This document shows, piece after piece, positions 8,407-17,797 of a stretch of DNA of 64,000 nucleotides. The DNA lies in assembly GCA_965247385.1 (NCBI GenBank), contig CBDFHG010000006.1, forward strand, positions 248,001-312,000, given 5' to 3'. Position 1 is the first letter of the stretch; each line of letters starts with the position of its first letter. The notes beneath the pieces are model-generated. The model was given only the letters and a program-made list of their open reading frames with translations. It was not told where the DNA came from and searched no databases. Source of the stretch: Thermohalobaculum sp965247385. Its GTDB lineage: Bacteria > Pseudomonadota > Alphaproteobacteria > Rhodobacterales > Rhodobacteraceae. Position numbers and translations under genes: made by a program.

Positions 8407-8776
8407 ATTGGGTGCCGGCCCCGGAAAACACGGCGGTGCCCGTTCGTGTGAAAAGGGCCGGGATTCGCAAATGTCACAAGATTTGCGACACCAGGCGGTC
8501 GCGCGTAAAACAAAGGAAAAATCCATTGCAAAACATATGTGCGGCGGAGCGATACTCGGCCACAGTAGCGTCGGCGTAAAAGCTGCGCGGATTCGCCAGT
8601 GCAACAGCTGGCTAAATCCAAGGAAGCAACCCTAATTCGTTTCCATCCAAAAACGCTAACATATTGAAATAACTGGATGTATCCGGATTATTTTGTTGAA
8701 AGTTCCGGCGGTTTCAGGTATGAATTCGGTGTAACCCATTGAAGTCAATACAAACCCGTTACCGCCGGAGACAACA
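8407..8776. other. Intergenic stretch after tandem unit B
   Basis: No gene is recognisable here. The first 100 bases are the end of the repeated unit; the rest is single-copy and relatively AT-rich near 8640-8720. A purine-rich CGCCGGAGACAACA stretch just before 8777 serves as ribosome-binding region for the transposase remnant. Confidence 0.5.
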
Positions 8777-9256
8777 ATGCGCGAAAAACGCACCATCCAG
8801 GCCAGTATTTTCGATGTTTTCTCAAACCACCAGCTTGGCCGTGAACTGAAGGCGATGTCCGCCTGGCTTGACGAGCATTTCGAGGTGCTGGGCCGGGTCG
8901 GCGCTGATCTCGGTCGCCACGGCGTCAAGCCGACTGGACGCAAGGGGTTGTCGGCGGAAGCGGTTCTGCGCTGCGCCTTGCTCAAGCAACATCGTCAGTT
9001 GAGCTACGAGGAATTGGCGTTCTATCTTTGCGATTCCACCTCATTCCGGGCTTTCGCTCGTCTGCCGGTCCATTGGACGCCAAAGAAATCGGTGTTGCAG
9101 AGTACCATCAGCGCCATCAGCGCCGAGACCTGGGAAGCGATCAACCGTTGCCTGATGAGCCATGCCATGAAGGCCAGGGTCGAGGACGGCAAGATGATGC
9201 GCCTTGACAGCACGGTTGCCGACGCGCCGATCCATCCCCCCAGCGACAGCTCTCAC
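8777..9256 (+). pseudogene. IS5/ISNCY-like transposase, N-terminal fragment
   Basis: About 160 residues of a DDE transposase of the type with an N-terminal DUF772-like domain (SAEAVLRCALLKQ, LSYEELAFYLCDS, SFRAFARL) are followed by the first catalytic Asp region (RLDSTVADAPIHPPSDSS). After about 9256 the frame runs into unrelated sequence leading to a DUF262 gene, so the catalytic rest is missing. The open frame continues to 9442 only because it happens to be in phase with the next gene. Confidence 0.8.
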
Positions 9257-9334
9257 TTGGAGGTCACGCCCAGCAGATATAGCCTCGCAGGAGGAAAGCC
9301 ATATGGGGAAGGCCAGCTGAAAGGAGCAAAAAAC

Positions 9335-11081
9335 ATGTCATATCAAACCCCGATCACAGTTCGAACTGCTGTAAATAGAATTTGGAAACATGATTATGTG
9401 TTACCTGCGATTCAACGTGAATTTATCTGGCGTGTACCCTAAATTTGCAGGCTTTTTGATAGTCTCATGCAAGGATTTCCCATCAACTCGTTCCTCTTTT
9501 GGAAGATTGAGAAGGAAACAGCTGCGCAGTTTCGTTTTTTTGGGTTCGTGCGAAATTTCCATCAGCGGGACAATCCGCATTGCCCGCCCCTCGGCAAGGC
9601 GCCTGACGGTACGGTTACGGCGATCCTCGACGGCCAGCAGCGTCTGACCTCACTGAACATCGGCCTGAGGGGTAGCATGGCCGTGAAGGAGCCGAACAAG
9701 TGGTGGAACAATCCCAACGCGTTTCCGGTCAAGCATCTCTATCTTGACCTTCTTCACACCCCGAATCCTGATGAAGAGGGCGAAGCCTACCGCTTCGCGT
9801 TCCTGGCCGAGGAGCATACCAAGATAGCGTCAGAAGGCGTGCACTGGTTTCCGGTGAGCAAGGTTCTTGAACTCGAAGAAATGCATGATTTGATGGGTTA
9901 TCTTGCTGGAGCAGGGCTCGGGAACGAAAATCGTGCTACCGCCACCCTCGGACGCTTGCACAAGGTGGTGTGGTTAAATCCAACCATTACGTTCTACGAA
10001 GAGGAAGGCCAGAATATCGAAAAAGTTTTGGCAATCTTCATCCGGACGAACAGCGGAGGCACCGTTCTTTCCTATTCCGACCTGCTGCTTTCCATAGCAA
10101 CAGCTCAGTGGAGCGAGGTCGATGCGCGGTCAGAGATCCATAGTGTCGTCGACGAACTCAATAAGACGGGAAAGGGGTTCGATCTTTCAAAGGACTTCGT
10201 TCTGAAGGCCGGCCTGATGCTCTCCAATATCGCCAGCGTTGGCTTCAAGGTCGAGAACTTCAACAGGCCGAACATGGCGGTCTTGGATGCCTGTTGGACA
10301 GCACTTCGCCTGACCGTGCGGCTCGCTGCAGACTTTGGTCTGTCGAGAGATACAATCCGTGCCGACAGCGCCCTGCTTCCAATCGCCTACTACCTCTACT
10401 GCGAAGGTGCGACCGAACACCTATCTTGGTTCTCCCGCCACGCGCTCTGACCGCGCCGCGATACGCCAATGGCTCGTCCGTTCGCTTCTCAAGCCTGGCA
10501 TATGGGGCAGCGGCATGGATACCTTGTTGACTGCCCTTCGAGATGTACTTCGCGCGCATGAGGGAGGCGGTTTCCCAGTTAGCGAACTTTCCCGAGAGAT
10601 GAACGTTCGCGGAAAGACACTGGCTTTCACTGATGAGGAGATTCAGGACCTTGCCGATGTCAAGTATGGCTCGCGTGGCGCCTTAATCGTTCTGTCTATC
10701 ATCTTCCCGTTCGTCGATCCCCAAAACAACATCCACGTTGATCATGTGGTGCCGCGTGCGCAATTCCACGCCACTAAGCTGCGACGAGCAGGTTTCGGCG
10801 AAGAAGAGATAGCGTCCCTCCACGGCAAAAAAGAGCGTCTCGCGAATCTCATCCTGCTTGAGGGCCAAATAAATCAGAGCAAAGGCGATCAGATGCCAGG
10901 TGAATGGATCACTGGCTTTCCAGAAACAGACCGTGAGCAGTTTCTTTTGCGTCACTTGTTGGGGCAGCTTCCCGATAACATCCGGGGCTTCGATTTCTTG
11001 TATGAGACCCGCCGTAAACGCCTGCTCCAAAAACTCAAGGAGGAGTTGTCGGACGATTGGACGGCCACGAACTTCGGATGA
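9335..11081 (+). pseudogene. DUF262 / HNH (GmrSD-like) protein, interrupted
   Basis: The gene has its own start, ATG at 9335 behind AAAGGAG. The first 35 codons (SYQTPITVRTAV, LPAIQREFIWR) are the DUF262 N-terminus. A TAA follows in frame at 9440-9442, where a codon or two of the expected WRP(D/E)QI motif is missing. The frame then reopens with ICRLFDSLMQGFPINSF and ILDGQQRLTSL, the ParB-like DGQQR motif. A frameshift near 10430 moves the rest to another frame (TRSDRAAIRQWLVRSL, then an HNH-like HVDHVVPRAQF with a downstream NLILLEGQIN). GmrSD-type enzymes cut modified phage DNA. This copy needs two repairs to be whole. Confidence 0.75.
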
Positions 11082-11089
11082 GAGCAGGG

Positions 11090-12166
11090 CTTCATTATTA
11101 TTTTCGGGCGTGGTTTTTAAACAGAAGCGTTTGACCGCATCAAGGATATCGTCTGCGGTTCGGACCCATTTGAAGGGTTTTGGATCTTCATTGCGCGTTT
11201 CGATGTAATCCGGGATGGCTTTTGTGAGTTCGCGCTCGCTGCGGTGAACGCCACGCTTGATCTGGCGGTCGGTGATTTCGGCAAGGAAGCGCTCGACCAT
11301 GTTCAACCAGGATGCGGAGGTGGGGGTGAAATGCACATGCCAGAGGGGCCGTCTGGCCAACCAGGCACGGATCGCCGGCGTTTTGTGGGTGGCGTAGTTG
11401 TCCATGACGAGGTGGATCTCCAGATCGTCGGGAACCCGGCGTTCGATCTCCATAAGGAACTTCTTGAACTCCGGGGCCCGGTGGCGCCTGTCGCATTTGC
11501 CGATGACCTCGCCGGTTGCCGTGTTGAGGGCGGCGAACAGGGAGGTGGTGCCGTGGCGTTTGTAATCATGGCTGCGGCGTTCGATCTGACCCGGCCGCAT
11601 GGGCCGGACCGGCTGCGGCCGGTCAAGCGGCTGAATTTGGCTCTTTTCATCGACGCAGAGCACCAAGGCCCGCTCCGGCGGGTTCAGGTAAAGCCCAACC
11701 ACATCGCGAACCTTGTCGATAAACCGGGGATCGGTTGAGAGCTTGAAGGTCTCCGTGCGATGGGGTTGCAGGCCAAAGGCACGCCAGATCCGTTGCACGC
11801 TGGACGTCGAGAGGCGGCTCTCCCCGGCCATCATCCTGGAGCTTCAATGGGCCGTGTTACGCGGCATGCTTTCAAGCGTCCGCACGATCACCGCCTCGAC
11901 CTGCGCATCAGTGATCTTGCGGGGCGCGCCGCGTCATAAAGCCCGTCGGTCCCATGTGCGATGAAGCGCTTCCGCCCCCTCGCCACCGTCTCTTGATGGG
12001 CCCCCAAACGCTGCGCCATCTGTTTGTTTTCAAGACCTTCCGCGCAGGCCAGCACAATCCCGGCCCGCTTGGCCAGACCTTGTGCCGTCGTGCGACGCGC
12101 TACCAGGGCCACCAACGCCTCCCCTTGTTCCTTGTTCAACGTCACAGGCGCCGCAATCCGGGCCAT
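11090..12166 (-). pseudogene. IS630-family transposase, frameshifted
   Basis: The gene starts at 12166 on the minus strand with an HTH half (ENKQMAQRLGAHQETVARGRKRF). It shifts frame near 11930, where a short stretch of the expected PRPGAPRKIT motif is missing. It continues as a DDE domain with LCVDEKSQIQPLDR, VMDNYATHKTPAIRAWL and TSASWLNMVERFLAEI. The latter frame stays open past the natural end into the neighbouring DUF262 gene. The outer end near 12205-12235 carries a TCTGGTTCAGGACA stretch that may be a terminal repeat, but the partner end was not found. Confidence 0.85.
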
Positions 12167-12314
12167 GGCAATATCCTCCGTATTCGATTCAAACAGAATT
12201 CAATAATACGGAAAACCTCTGGTTCAGGACAATAGCATGCTTGCATGCAAGGTCATCCAAGAGACCAATTTTCCATGCGCAGCATATCCAGAAACCGAAT
12301 ATGCTCTACATCGA

Positions 12315-12749
12315 TCACATTGCAAACAAATGGGATATTCGGTTCTTTTGGTCATTCCCGAGATGCAGACCCTCTGATGACACTACATGCCAGTACGGGC
12401 CGTTGATCGCCGCGCGAGCGATCACGAATGGATCAGCTCCGCCAATTCCTTTGACCTTTTTCGGGTGCTGGAACTGAGCCATGAGACCGCGGACCTTAAG
12501 CTGAATATCTTCATCATCGTCTAGGTAAAACTCCGCCTGGCCTTTGCACCACTTTGCCAGAGTTTTCTCGTCTGGATCGGTCGAGTCTTTGATTTCACCG
12601 CGGACGTAGCGCACGGCGCGTAGCCGTCCCTCAACGATCAGATCAGCCATCAATGGCAACAGACCCGGAAACACGTCGCGCGGATAATCCTGCCACCAGT
12701 CGATCAGGGCGCTTGTATCAATGCAATAATGGGGTAATTCATCGGCCAC
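12315..12749 (-). CDS. DUF4411 PIN-like toxin
   Basis: The 144-residue protein has the PIN-like signature CIDTSALIDWWQDYP at the N-terminus and IGGADPFVIARA near the end, as in DUF4411 proteins, which are predicted RNA-cleaving toxins. The GTG at 12749 was chosen. It lies four bases after the TAG of the upstream XRE-ImmA/IrrE gene and agrees with the family start; a longer frame to 12887 only runs through that gene. The XRE-COG2856/DUF4411 arrangement is a known predicted type II toxin-antitoxin pair. Both genes look intact in a region where most neighbours are broken. Confidence 0.8.
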   Translation of the reverse strand: MADELPHYCIDTSALIDWWQDYPRDVFPGLLPLMADLIVEGRLRAVRYVRGEIKDSTDPDEKTLAKWCKGQAEFYLDDDEDIQLKVRGLMAQFQHPKKVKGIGGADPFVIARAAINGPYWHVVSSEGLHLGNDQKNRISHLFAM

Positions 12750-12753
12750 AATA

Positions 12754-13950
12754 CTATCCTCGGAACGCGAGTTCTTGCACTTTCTGGACGGCCGGGGCGC
12801 GGACTTGGAGATAGTGAGCCGCATCGGCCAGGGTAATGCGTTGCTCGCCAAGGCTACCGAGTACGGCCCGAACGAAATTGCCGCCAAAATCGCTTACTGC
12901 GCGCTGCGCGCCACTCTGACCGCCGAACGGCCTGTCTTTATTCCTCTCGCGCTCCTGAGCCTTCTGTGCCACGAACTGGGCATGGTAAGCCGCGCGACGT
13001 TCCTTGTAAAATTCTGGCGTGGTGAGTTCGAAGGTGAGCAGCCTGCGAACCGTCGCTTCGCGGCTGACACAGAACCCAGAGGCAATCCCTTTGATTTCAT
13101 GATCACTCCAATCGGTAGCAGCATGGCCGTGCGAACTGACAATCGCATTAGCCCGAAATTCACGCTCCGGCATCAGTGCAGCCGCAGCAGCGTGATTGCA
13201 AAAAACCTCAATAGCGAGATCGGCCGGGCGGCGCGGGGTATAATCGTCGATATCGCAGATTCCGCCTTTACCCAAGAGCAGGTGAACAAATTCGTGCAGT
13301 ATTGTGAACGTCCGCCCGTTTGGAGCGAGCTTTTTGTTCACACCAATGACCGGATAGACAGGTTCCACAATCGAGAAGCCCCAAGCTTCGTTCACCTCGA
13401 CATTATCGAACTGGAAAACCAACACGCCTTGAGCTTCAATCTTTGAGCGCCAGGCTTTCTGAGCATCGTAAGGAGTGCGCCAACGAAGCTGTTGCTCAAG
13501 CGTGATGCCCAGAATATCCCGAATACGCTTGCCCACATCCTCGGGAGACTGCTTGGTGGCCACACGATGCCGAAAGGCCCGAAGAGGATTACCCATGTCC
13601 TCTTGGAGATATTTTGTCGTGTCCTGGCGCTCTCGTGCAAAGCGGAGCTGCCTGCGCAGGGCAGGGGAGTAGTGTCCGGCGACCTCACCAGGTGAGCGCC
13701 GGAAATCATGCGGCAGTGGTCGTTCATCCGGTGGAACTGGCAGATAGAAATTTGAGATAGGCCGCTTGTACTTATCCGCAAGCTTTCTGAGCTGGCCCAT
13801 CAACGGCCGGGCAGCATCACTCTCCCATGCCTCGATAGCCTCAGGGTCTTTTCTCAGATGCTCCGCAACTTCTTGGACCGAATAGCCCGCAGTTTCCCGG
13901 GCCCAAGTGAGCACGGACCCTTCTACCAACGCTGGAATGCGCCTAGCCAT
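12754..13950 (-). CDS. XRE-family HTH with ImmA/IrrE metallopeptidase domain (antitoxin partner)
   Basis: The 398-residue protein has an N-terminal XRE helix-turn-helix (YSVQEVAEHLRKDPEAIEAWE), a middle region, and an ImmA/IrrE (COG2856) domain with the zinc-protease motif HEFVH followed by CNHAAAAALMP at roughly residues 220-270. In this family it acts as repressor/antitoxin for the downstream PIN-like toxin. Its ATG overlaps the last codons of a decayed resolvase (ATGGCTAG at 13943-13950). Spacing to the toxin gene is four bases, so the two are co-transcribed. Confidence 0.85.
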   Translation of the reverse strand: MARRIPALVEGSVLTWARETAGYSVQEVAEHLRKDPEAIEAWESDAARPLMGQLRKLADKYKRPISNFYLPVPPDERPLPHDFRRSPGEVAGHYSPALRRQLRFARERQDTTKYLQEDMGNPLRAFRHRVATKQSPEDVGKRIRDILGITLEQQLRWRTPYDAQKAWRSKIEAQGVLVFQFDNVEVNEAWGFSIVEPVYPVIGVNKKLAPNGRTFTILHEFVHLLLGKGGICDIDDYTPRRPADLAIEVFCNHAAAAALMPEREFRANAIVSSHGHAATDWSDHEIKGIASGFCVSREATVRRLLTFELTTPEFYKERRAAYHAQFVAQKAQERERNKDRPFGGQSGAQRAVSDFGGNFVRAVLGSLGEQRITLADAAHYLQVRAPAVQKVQELAFRG

Positions 13951-14522
13951 TGCCAGCCTCTATTCCTCCTCGACCGCCAAGGAAACACCGGTACAAGGTT
14001 GCCGGGGATACATCCATCCGCTTTGCGACTTCGTTCACGGTGATATCCGGGTCGCGCAGCAACGCTTTGGCGGCTGCGATGTCATTGTCATTAAGGGCAG
14101 GAGAGGGCGACCCCCACGCCGACCGCGCGCCCTTGCAGCGGCCAGGCCGGCCATGGAGCGTTCGCGGATGATCAAGCGTTCAAACTCCGCGAGAACGCCA
14201 AACATCTGGTAGACCATCCGGCCACCGACCGTTGCCGTATCTATGGCTTCCGTCAAGCTTTTGAAATTCACCCCGCGTGCGTCCAAATCTTCGATGGTGT
14301 CGATGAGTTGCTTGAGGGAGCGTGCCAAACGATCAATCTTCCAAACGACAATCGTATCCCCGGCGCGGATGTAATCGAGCGCGCTGTCAGCTCCGGTCGG
14401 CCGCGTTGTGCGCCGGAAGCTTTTTCCTTGAAGATGCGTTCGCAGCCTGCTGCCTCCAAAGCTTCGATTTGAAGTGCCGGATTCTGATCTTGGGTGGAGA
14501 CGCGGGCATAACCAACAAGCAT
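13943..14522 (-). pseudogene. Tn3-type serine resolvase, two frameshifts
   Basis: The product starts LVGYARVSTQDQNPALQ with the catalytic Ser, then E..SGAQRGRPEL. A one-base loss near 14385 moves the frame to ALDYIRAGDTIVVWKIDRLARS, SLTEAIDTATVGGRM and FERLIIRERSMAGLAAARARGR. A second shift near 14110 moves it to the C-terminal HTH (ALNDNDIAAAKALLRDPDITVNEVAKRM). With the frames joined it is a complete resolvase of about 190 residues, probably from the same Tn3-type element family as the TnpA fragments. LYRCF stands where LYRYF is usual. Confidence 0.85.
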
Positions 14523-14822
14523 ATGAACCTCTCAAAACCCTATCATAGCATAAATTTTGAGATTCTTCGTTTCAAGAAGATATTCCTAGTGGTTTGACTC
14601 CGACATTTCGAACTCGAAATGTCGGGCCGCTCCACCAAGCGATCCCTTTGAGGTGTTTGATTTTTTTCAGTAAACCAGCCCGTTTGGCGGCGGACAGATT
14701 TGTCTCGATCGAACCACTGGGCTCACGAGTTGTCGCGATGTCTGGGGCGACAATCTCTCGAAATCTACCGTTTTTGCACGGTTCCGGTGACCCGCTCCCA
14801 TCCAGACACCCCTGTCTAAATC
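14523..14822. other. Intergenic, with a perfect 12-bp inverted repeat at 14600-14625
   Basis: No gene could be supported here. The AT-rich part at 14530-14590 precedes the resolvase and could hold its promoter or res site. CCGACATTTCGA at 14600-14611 and its exact complement at 14614-14625 are separated by two bases; this looks like an operator or a short hairpin. Confidence 0.4.
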
Positions 14823-15023
14823 CCGGATCACTTTTCCGCTTTCGACGAGATGCAAAAACAGGAAACGGTGGACGATTTCCCGGAGCACGCCAACAAGCGG
14901 GAGCGGCTCGTCCATACCGCCCGCTCCGGTCAGTGGCACGGCGTGCTGCCCGAGGCGACAATCGAAATGATCCGTACCGGGCACGGCGACGTCATGCGTG
15001 CGTTTGGCTATCTCGACGACTGA
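14823..15023 (+). pseudogene. Sulfotransferase, C-terminal fragment
   Basis: Reading 14823-15023 gives about 66 residues ending SGQWHGVLPEATIEMIR, GDVMRAFGYLDD and a stop. The end of the complete sulfotransferase that follows has the same layout (SGQWRGELPEDVVARF, MKRYGYL). The N-terminal three quarters with the PAPS-binding loop are missing. The row therefore once held three sulfotransferase genes. Confidence 0.65.
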
Positions 15024-15130
15024 ACCCGGCGTGAACTTCTTCCTTGTGCCCCGGTGCCCTTTGCCGCCACGGATTCTTTTGTTATAGACGCGGCTGACCC
15101 ATACCCGAGACCCGCTTGCGGAACCCCCGA

Positions 15131-15991
15131 ATGCCCCGGAAAAGTATCGTCTGGCTCGCCTCCTACCCGAAGTCGGGCAACACCTGGGTGCGAATCTTCC
15201 TCGCCAATTACCTGTTCAACCGCCGCACCCCGTTGCCGATCAACGAGGCGCACCGGCTGGGCATGGGCGATTCGATCGAGGGGGCGTACCGGATGGTGGC
15301 CGGCAGCGCGTCGGACGGCTCTCGGGGCAGCCAGTTCGATATCGCCGATCCCCGGCAATCGCTGGCGCTCCGGGGCAAGGTGCTGAGCGGCATCGTCAAC
15401 AATGATGCCGACTTGAATTTCGTCAAAACCCACAACCACCGGACCAAGGCCTTTGGGGTGGGTCTGATCCCGCCGCACCTGACCCGCTCGGCGATCTACA
15501 TCCTGCGCAATCCCCTCGATATGGTCATGTCATACGCACGCCATTACGGCCTGACGCCGGAGTTTACCGCCGGCGCGGTCAGCCGCCGGGACAACATCAT
15601 CGCCGGGGCCGACAGTGCCGTGACCCAGTTTCTCGGAAGCTGGTCCGACCATGTGAAAAGCTGGGCACGGTGCCGCGATTTTCCGGTGCTGGTGCTGCGC
15701 TACGAGGATATGCAGGCCGACCCGGACGCCGCCTTCACCCGCGCCCTCAAGCATCTGGGCGTTCCTGCCGACCCGGTGCGCGTGGCGCGCGCAGTGCGCT
15801 TCTCAAGCTTCGGAGAGTTGCGAAAGCAGGAGGACGAGACCGGCTTCATCGAGCGTTCGCCAAACAGCGAGAAGTTCTTTCACTCGGGGAACTCGGGCCA
15901 GTGGCGCGGCGAGTTGCCGGAGGATGTTGTGGCGCGGTTCACCGCCGACCATAACGCGGTGATGAAACGCTACGGGTATCTGGCGCGATGA
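15131..15991 (+). CDS. Sulfotransferase (PAPS-dependent)
   Basis: The 286-residue cytosolic-type sulfotransferase (PF00685) transfers sulfate from PAPS to an unknown acceptor. The 5'-phosphosulfate loop is WLASYPKSGNTWVR near residue 10. The 3'-phosphate region is YILRNPLDMVMSYARHYG, and a GQWRGEL stretch stands near the C-terminus. The ATG at 15131 was chosen because the conserved domain starts eight residues later; an upstream TTG at 15116 is possible. The stop overlaps the next sulfotransferase start (ATGA), so the two are translated together. The acceptor cannot be told from the sequence. Confidence 0.85.
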   Translation: MPRKSIVWLASYPKSGNTWVRIFLANYLFNRRTPLPINEAHRLGMGDSIEGAYRMVAGSASDGSRGSQFDIADPRQSLALRGKVLSGIVNNDADLNFVKTHNHRTKAFGVGLIPPHLTRSAIYILRNPLDMVMSYARHYGLTPEFTAGAVSRRDNIIAGADSAVTQFLGSWSDHVKSWARCRDFPVLVLRYEDMQADPDAAFTRALKHLGVPADPVRVARAVRFSSFGELRKQEDETGFIERSPNSEKFFHSGNSGQWRGELPEDVVARFTADHNAVMKRYGYLAR

Positions 15992-16866
15992 ATCTCCAAC
16001 GCATCATCTGGCTCGCCTCGTTTCCGAAGTCCGGCAATACCTGGGTGCGCAGCTTCGTGGCGAACTATTTCCAGCCACCGGGAAAGACGCTCGACATCAA
16101 CTCCCTGCGCCGGTTCACCACCGCGGACGTTCGCCAGGACTTTTTCGACAAGGCGAATGGCGGGCCGTTCCGGGGCACGACCATCGACGACTGGATCAAG
16201 ATCCGCCCCAAGGCGATGCGCCTGATTGCAGCATCGAAATCCGGGCACCATTTCGTCAAGACCCATAGCCGGGTAGCAAAGATCGGCCCGGTTCACCTGA
16301 TCATGCCCGAGGTCACCGCCGCGGCGATATATCTGATCCGCAATCCGTTCGACGTGGCGGCGTCCTATTCGCGCCACCTTTCGACTGACATGGACACGGT
16401 GATCGACCGGATGGCCGCCCGCGAGACGAGCATCCAGCGCAGCGAGAGCGGGATTCTCGAAATCGTTGGCCGCTGGGATGACCATATCCAGAGCTGGACC
16501 TCGGCGCCCGGTCTGCCGCTGCATGTGATGCGCTACGAGGACATGCTGGCCGACGCCGGGAAGGCATTCCGGGCGATGTTCGGCTTCTTGCGGGTGCCGG
16601 TGGACGATGCCAAGCTGGGCGCCGTGTTGAAGCGGACCTCGTTCAAATCGTTGCAAAAGCAGGAGCGCCAGAAGGGTTTTCGCGAGCGGCCGCCGGAGAT
16701 GAAGCAGTTCTTCGCCCGGGGCGCGGCGGGCGGCTGGCGTGCGGATCTGACGCCGAAGCAAGTGGGGCGTATCCGCTCCGAATTCCTGCCGACGCTTGAA
16801 AAATGGTATCCGGAAATGTTGGACGAAACACGGGATTTCACCGAGATCCGGGCGGGAAAGTCATGA
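15988..16866 (+). CDS. Sulfotransferase (second of the pair)
   Basis: This 292-residue paralogue of the preceding gene has WLASFPKSGNTWVRSFVANY as the PAPS loop and YLIRNPFDVAASYSRHLS as the 3'-phosphate region. FARGAAGGWRADLTPKQ occupies the place of the GQW block. It overlaps both neighbours by ATGA junctions, upstream with the first sulfotransferase and downstream with the YggS gene, giving a tight three-gene operon. Sulfated surface glycans or lipids are the usual products of such bacterial enzymes; that is inference only. Confidence 0.85.
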   Translation: MNLQRIIWLASFPKSGNTWVRSFVANYFQPPGKTLDINSLRRFTTADVRQDFFDKANGGPFRGTTIDDWIKIRPKAMRLIAASKSGHHFVKTHSRVAKIGPVHLIMPEVTAAAIYLIRNPFDVAASYSRHLSTDMDTVIDRMAARETSIQRSESGILEIVGRWDDHIQSWTSAPGLPLHVMRYEDMLADAGKAFRAMFGFLRVPVDDAKLGAVLKRTSFKSLQKQERQKGFRERPPEMKQFFARGAAGGWRADLTPKQVGRIRSEFLPTLEKWYPEMLDETRDFTEIRAGKS

Positions 16867-17525
16867 CCGGTTTGGTCGAAATCAAGCGGCGGATCGCAGC
16901 GGCGGCGCAAGTGGCTGGGCGGGCGCCCGCCGATGTCACCCTGGTGGCAGTCTCCAAGGTGCAGCCGGTCGAGCGCATCGAGGCGGTGCTTTCGGCTGGC
17001 CAAAGGGTCTTTGGCGAGAACCGGGTGCAGGAGGCGCAATCGCGCTGGCCGGTTCTGCGCGAACGCTATGGCGGGGTCGAACTGCACCTGATCGGACCTC
17101 TGCAAACCAACAAGGTCCGCCTGGCGGTTGAACTGTTCGACGTGATCGAGTCGGTCGATCGGCCGAAGCTGGCGCGCAAGCTGGCCGAAGCCTTCGCCGA
17201 GTCAGGGCGTTCGCTGCCCTGTTACATCCAGGTAAACACCGGCGAGGAGTCGCAGAAGGCTGGAATCCTGCCCACCGACGCGGATGCCTTCATCGCCGAA
17301 TGCCGCGACACGCACCGCCTTCCGGTGGCCGGGCTGATGTGCATTCCCCCCGTCGGGGAGGAGCCCGCCCTGCATTTCGCACTGCTGAAAAAGATCGCTA
17401 CGCGTAACGGGTTATCCGGCCTGTCGATGGGAATGAGCGATGATTTCGAGACCGCGATCGCTTTCGGAGCGACCGTTATCCGGGTCGGCTCGGCCCTGTT
17501 CGGCGCGCGAGACTACGGGGGCTGA
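16863..17525 (+). CDS. YggS-family pyridoxal-phosphate homeostasis protein
   Basis: This 220-residue TIM-barrel protein of the PLPBP/YggS family binds PLP and buffers it. The PLP lysine is in LVAVSKVQP near residue 36, the FGENRVQEA motif follows, then HLIGPLQTNKV and a C-terminal LSMGMSDDFETAIAFGATVIRVGSALFG phosphate loop. The start ATG overlaps the upstream stop (ATGA). Grouping with sulfotransferases is unusual and may reflect local gene order only. Confidence 0.9.
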   Translation: MTGLVEIKRRIAAAAQVAGRAPADVTLVAVSKVQPVERIEAVLSAGQRVFGENRVQEAQSRWPVLRERYGGVELHLIGPLQTNKVRLAVELFDVIESVDRPKLARKLAEAFAESGRSLPCYIQVNTGEESQKAGILPTDADAFIAECRDTHRLPVAGLMCIPPVGEEPALHFALLKKIATRNGLSGLSMGMSDDFETAIAFGATVIRVGSALFGARDYGG

Positions 17526-17797
17526 CGGAGGCCAAGGCCCCGGCAAGAGCCGCCAAAATGATTCGCCCCGAACAGCGCTCACGGACCGCGCAATCCGATC
17601 AGCAGCGCCGGCGCCCCGAGCGCTGAGGCCAAGTGCTGTATTTGCTTCGACAGCCCGGGCTGTTTCGTGATCGGCGGCAAGATCAGGATCAACCGCTGAT
17701 CCGGCATCGGGGGCCCGGCGATTGGTGGCCCGGGCGCATCGTTTCCTTCGCTTCCGCGCGACCGCGGAGTCAGATGCGATCCGCCCGATGAAAATAT
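17526..17797. other. Intergenic after yggS
   Basis: I see no gene here. The sequence is GC-rich and out of frame with both neighbours. It probably includes decayed upstream parts of the endonuclease remnant that becomes recognisable at about 17798. Confidence 0.4.

Larger units (their letters stand above)
5110..8509. repeat. Tandem unit B
   Basis: This is the second copy of the 1-3390 unit. It differs by a few substitutions in the transposase, a TGG-to-TGA change in the Tn3 fragment and a 12-bp expansion in the Rpn gene. After 8509 the sequence is single-copy. The near identity indicates a recent duplication, plausibly by recombination between flanking IS1595 copies. Confidence 0.9.

Noticed and set aside
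7693..8604. Long minus-strand frames opposite the Rpn genes (also 2582-3412)
   Set aside because: They mirror the repeats of Rpn and have no start signal or family; they are antisense shadows.
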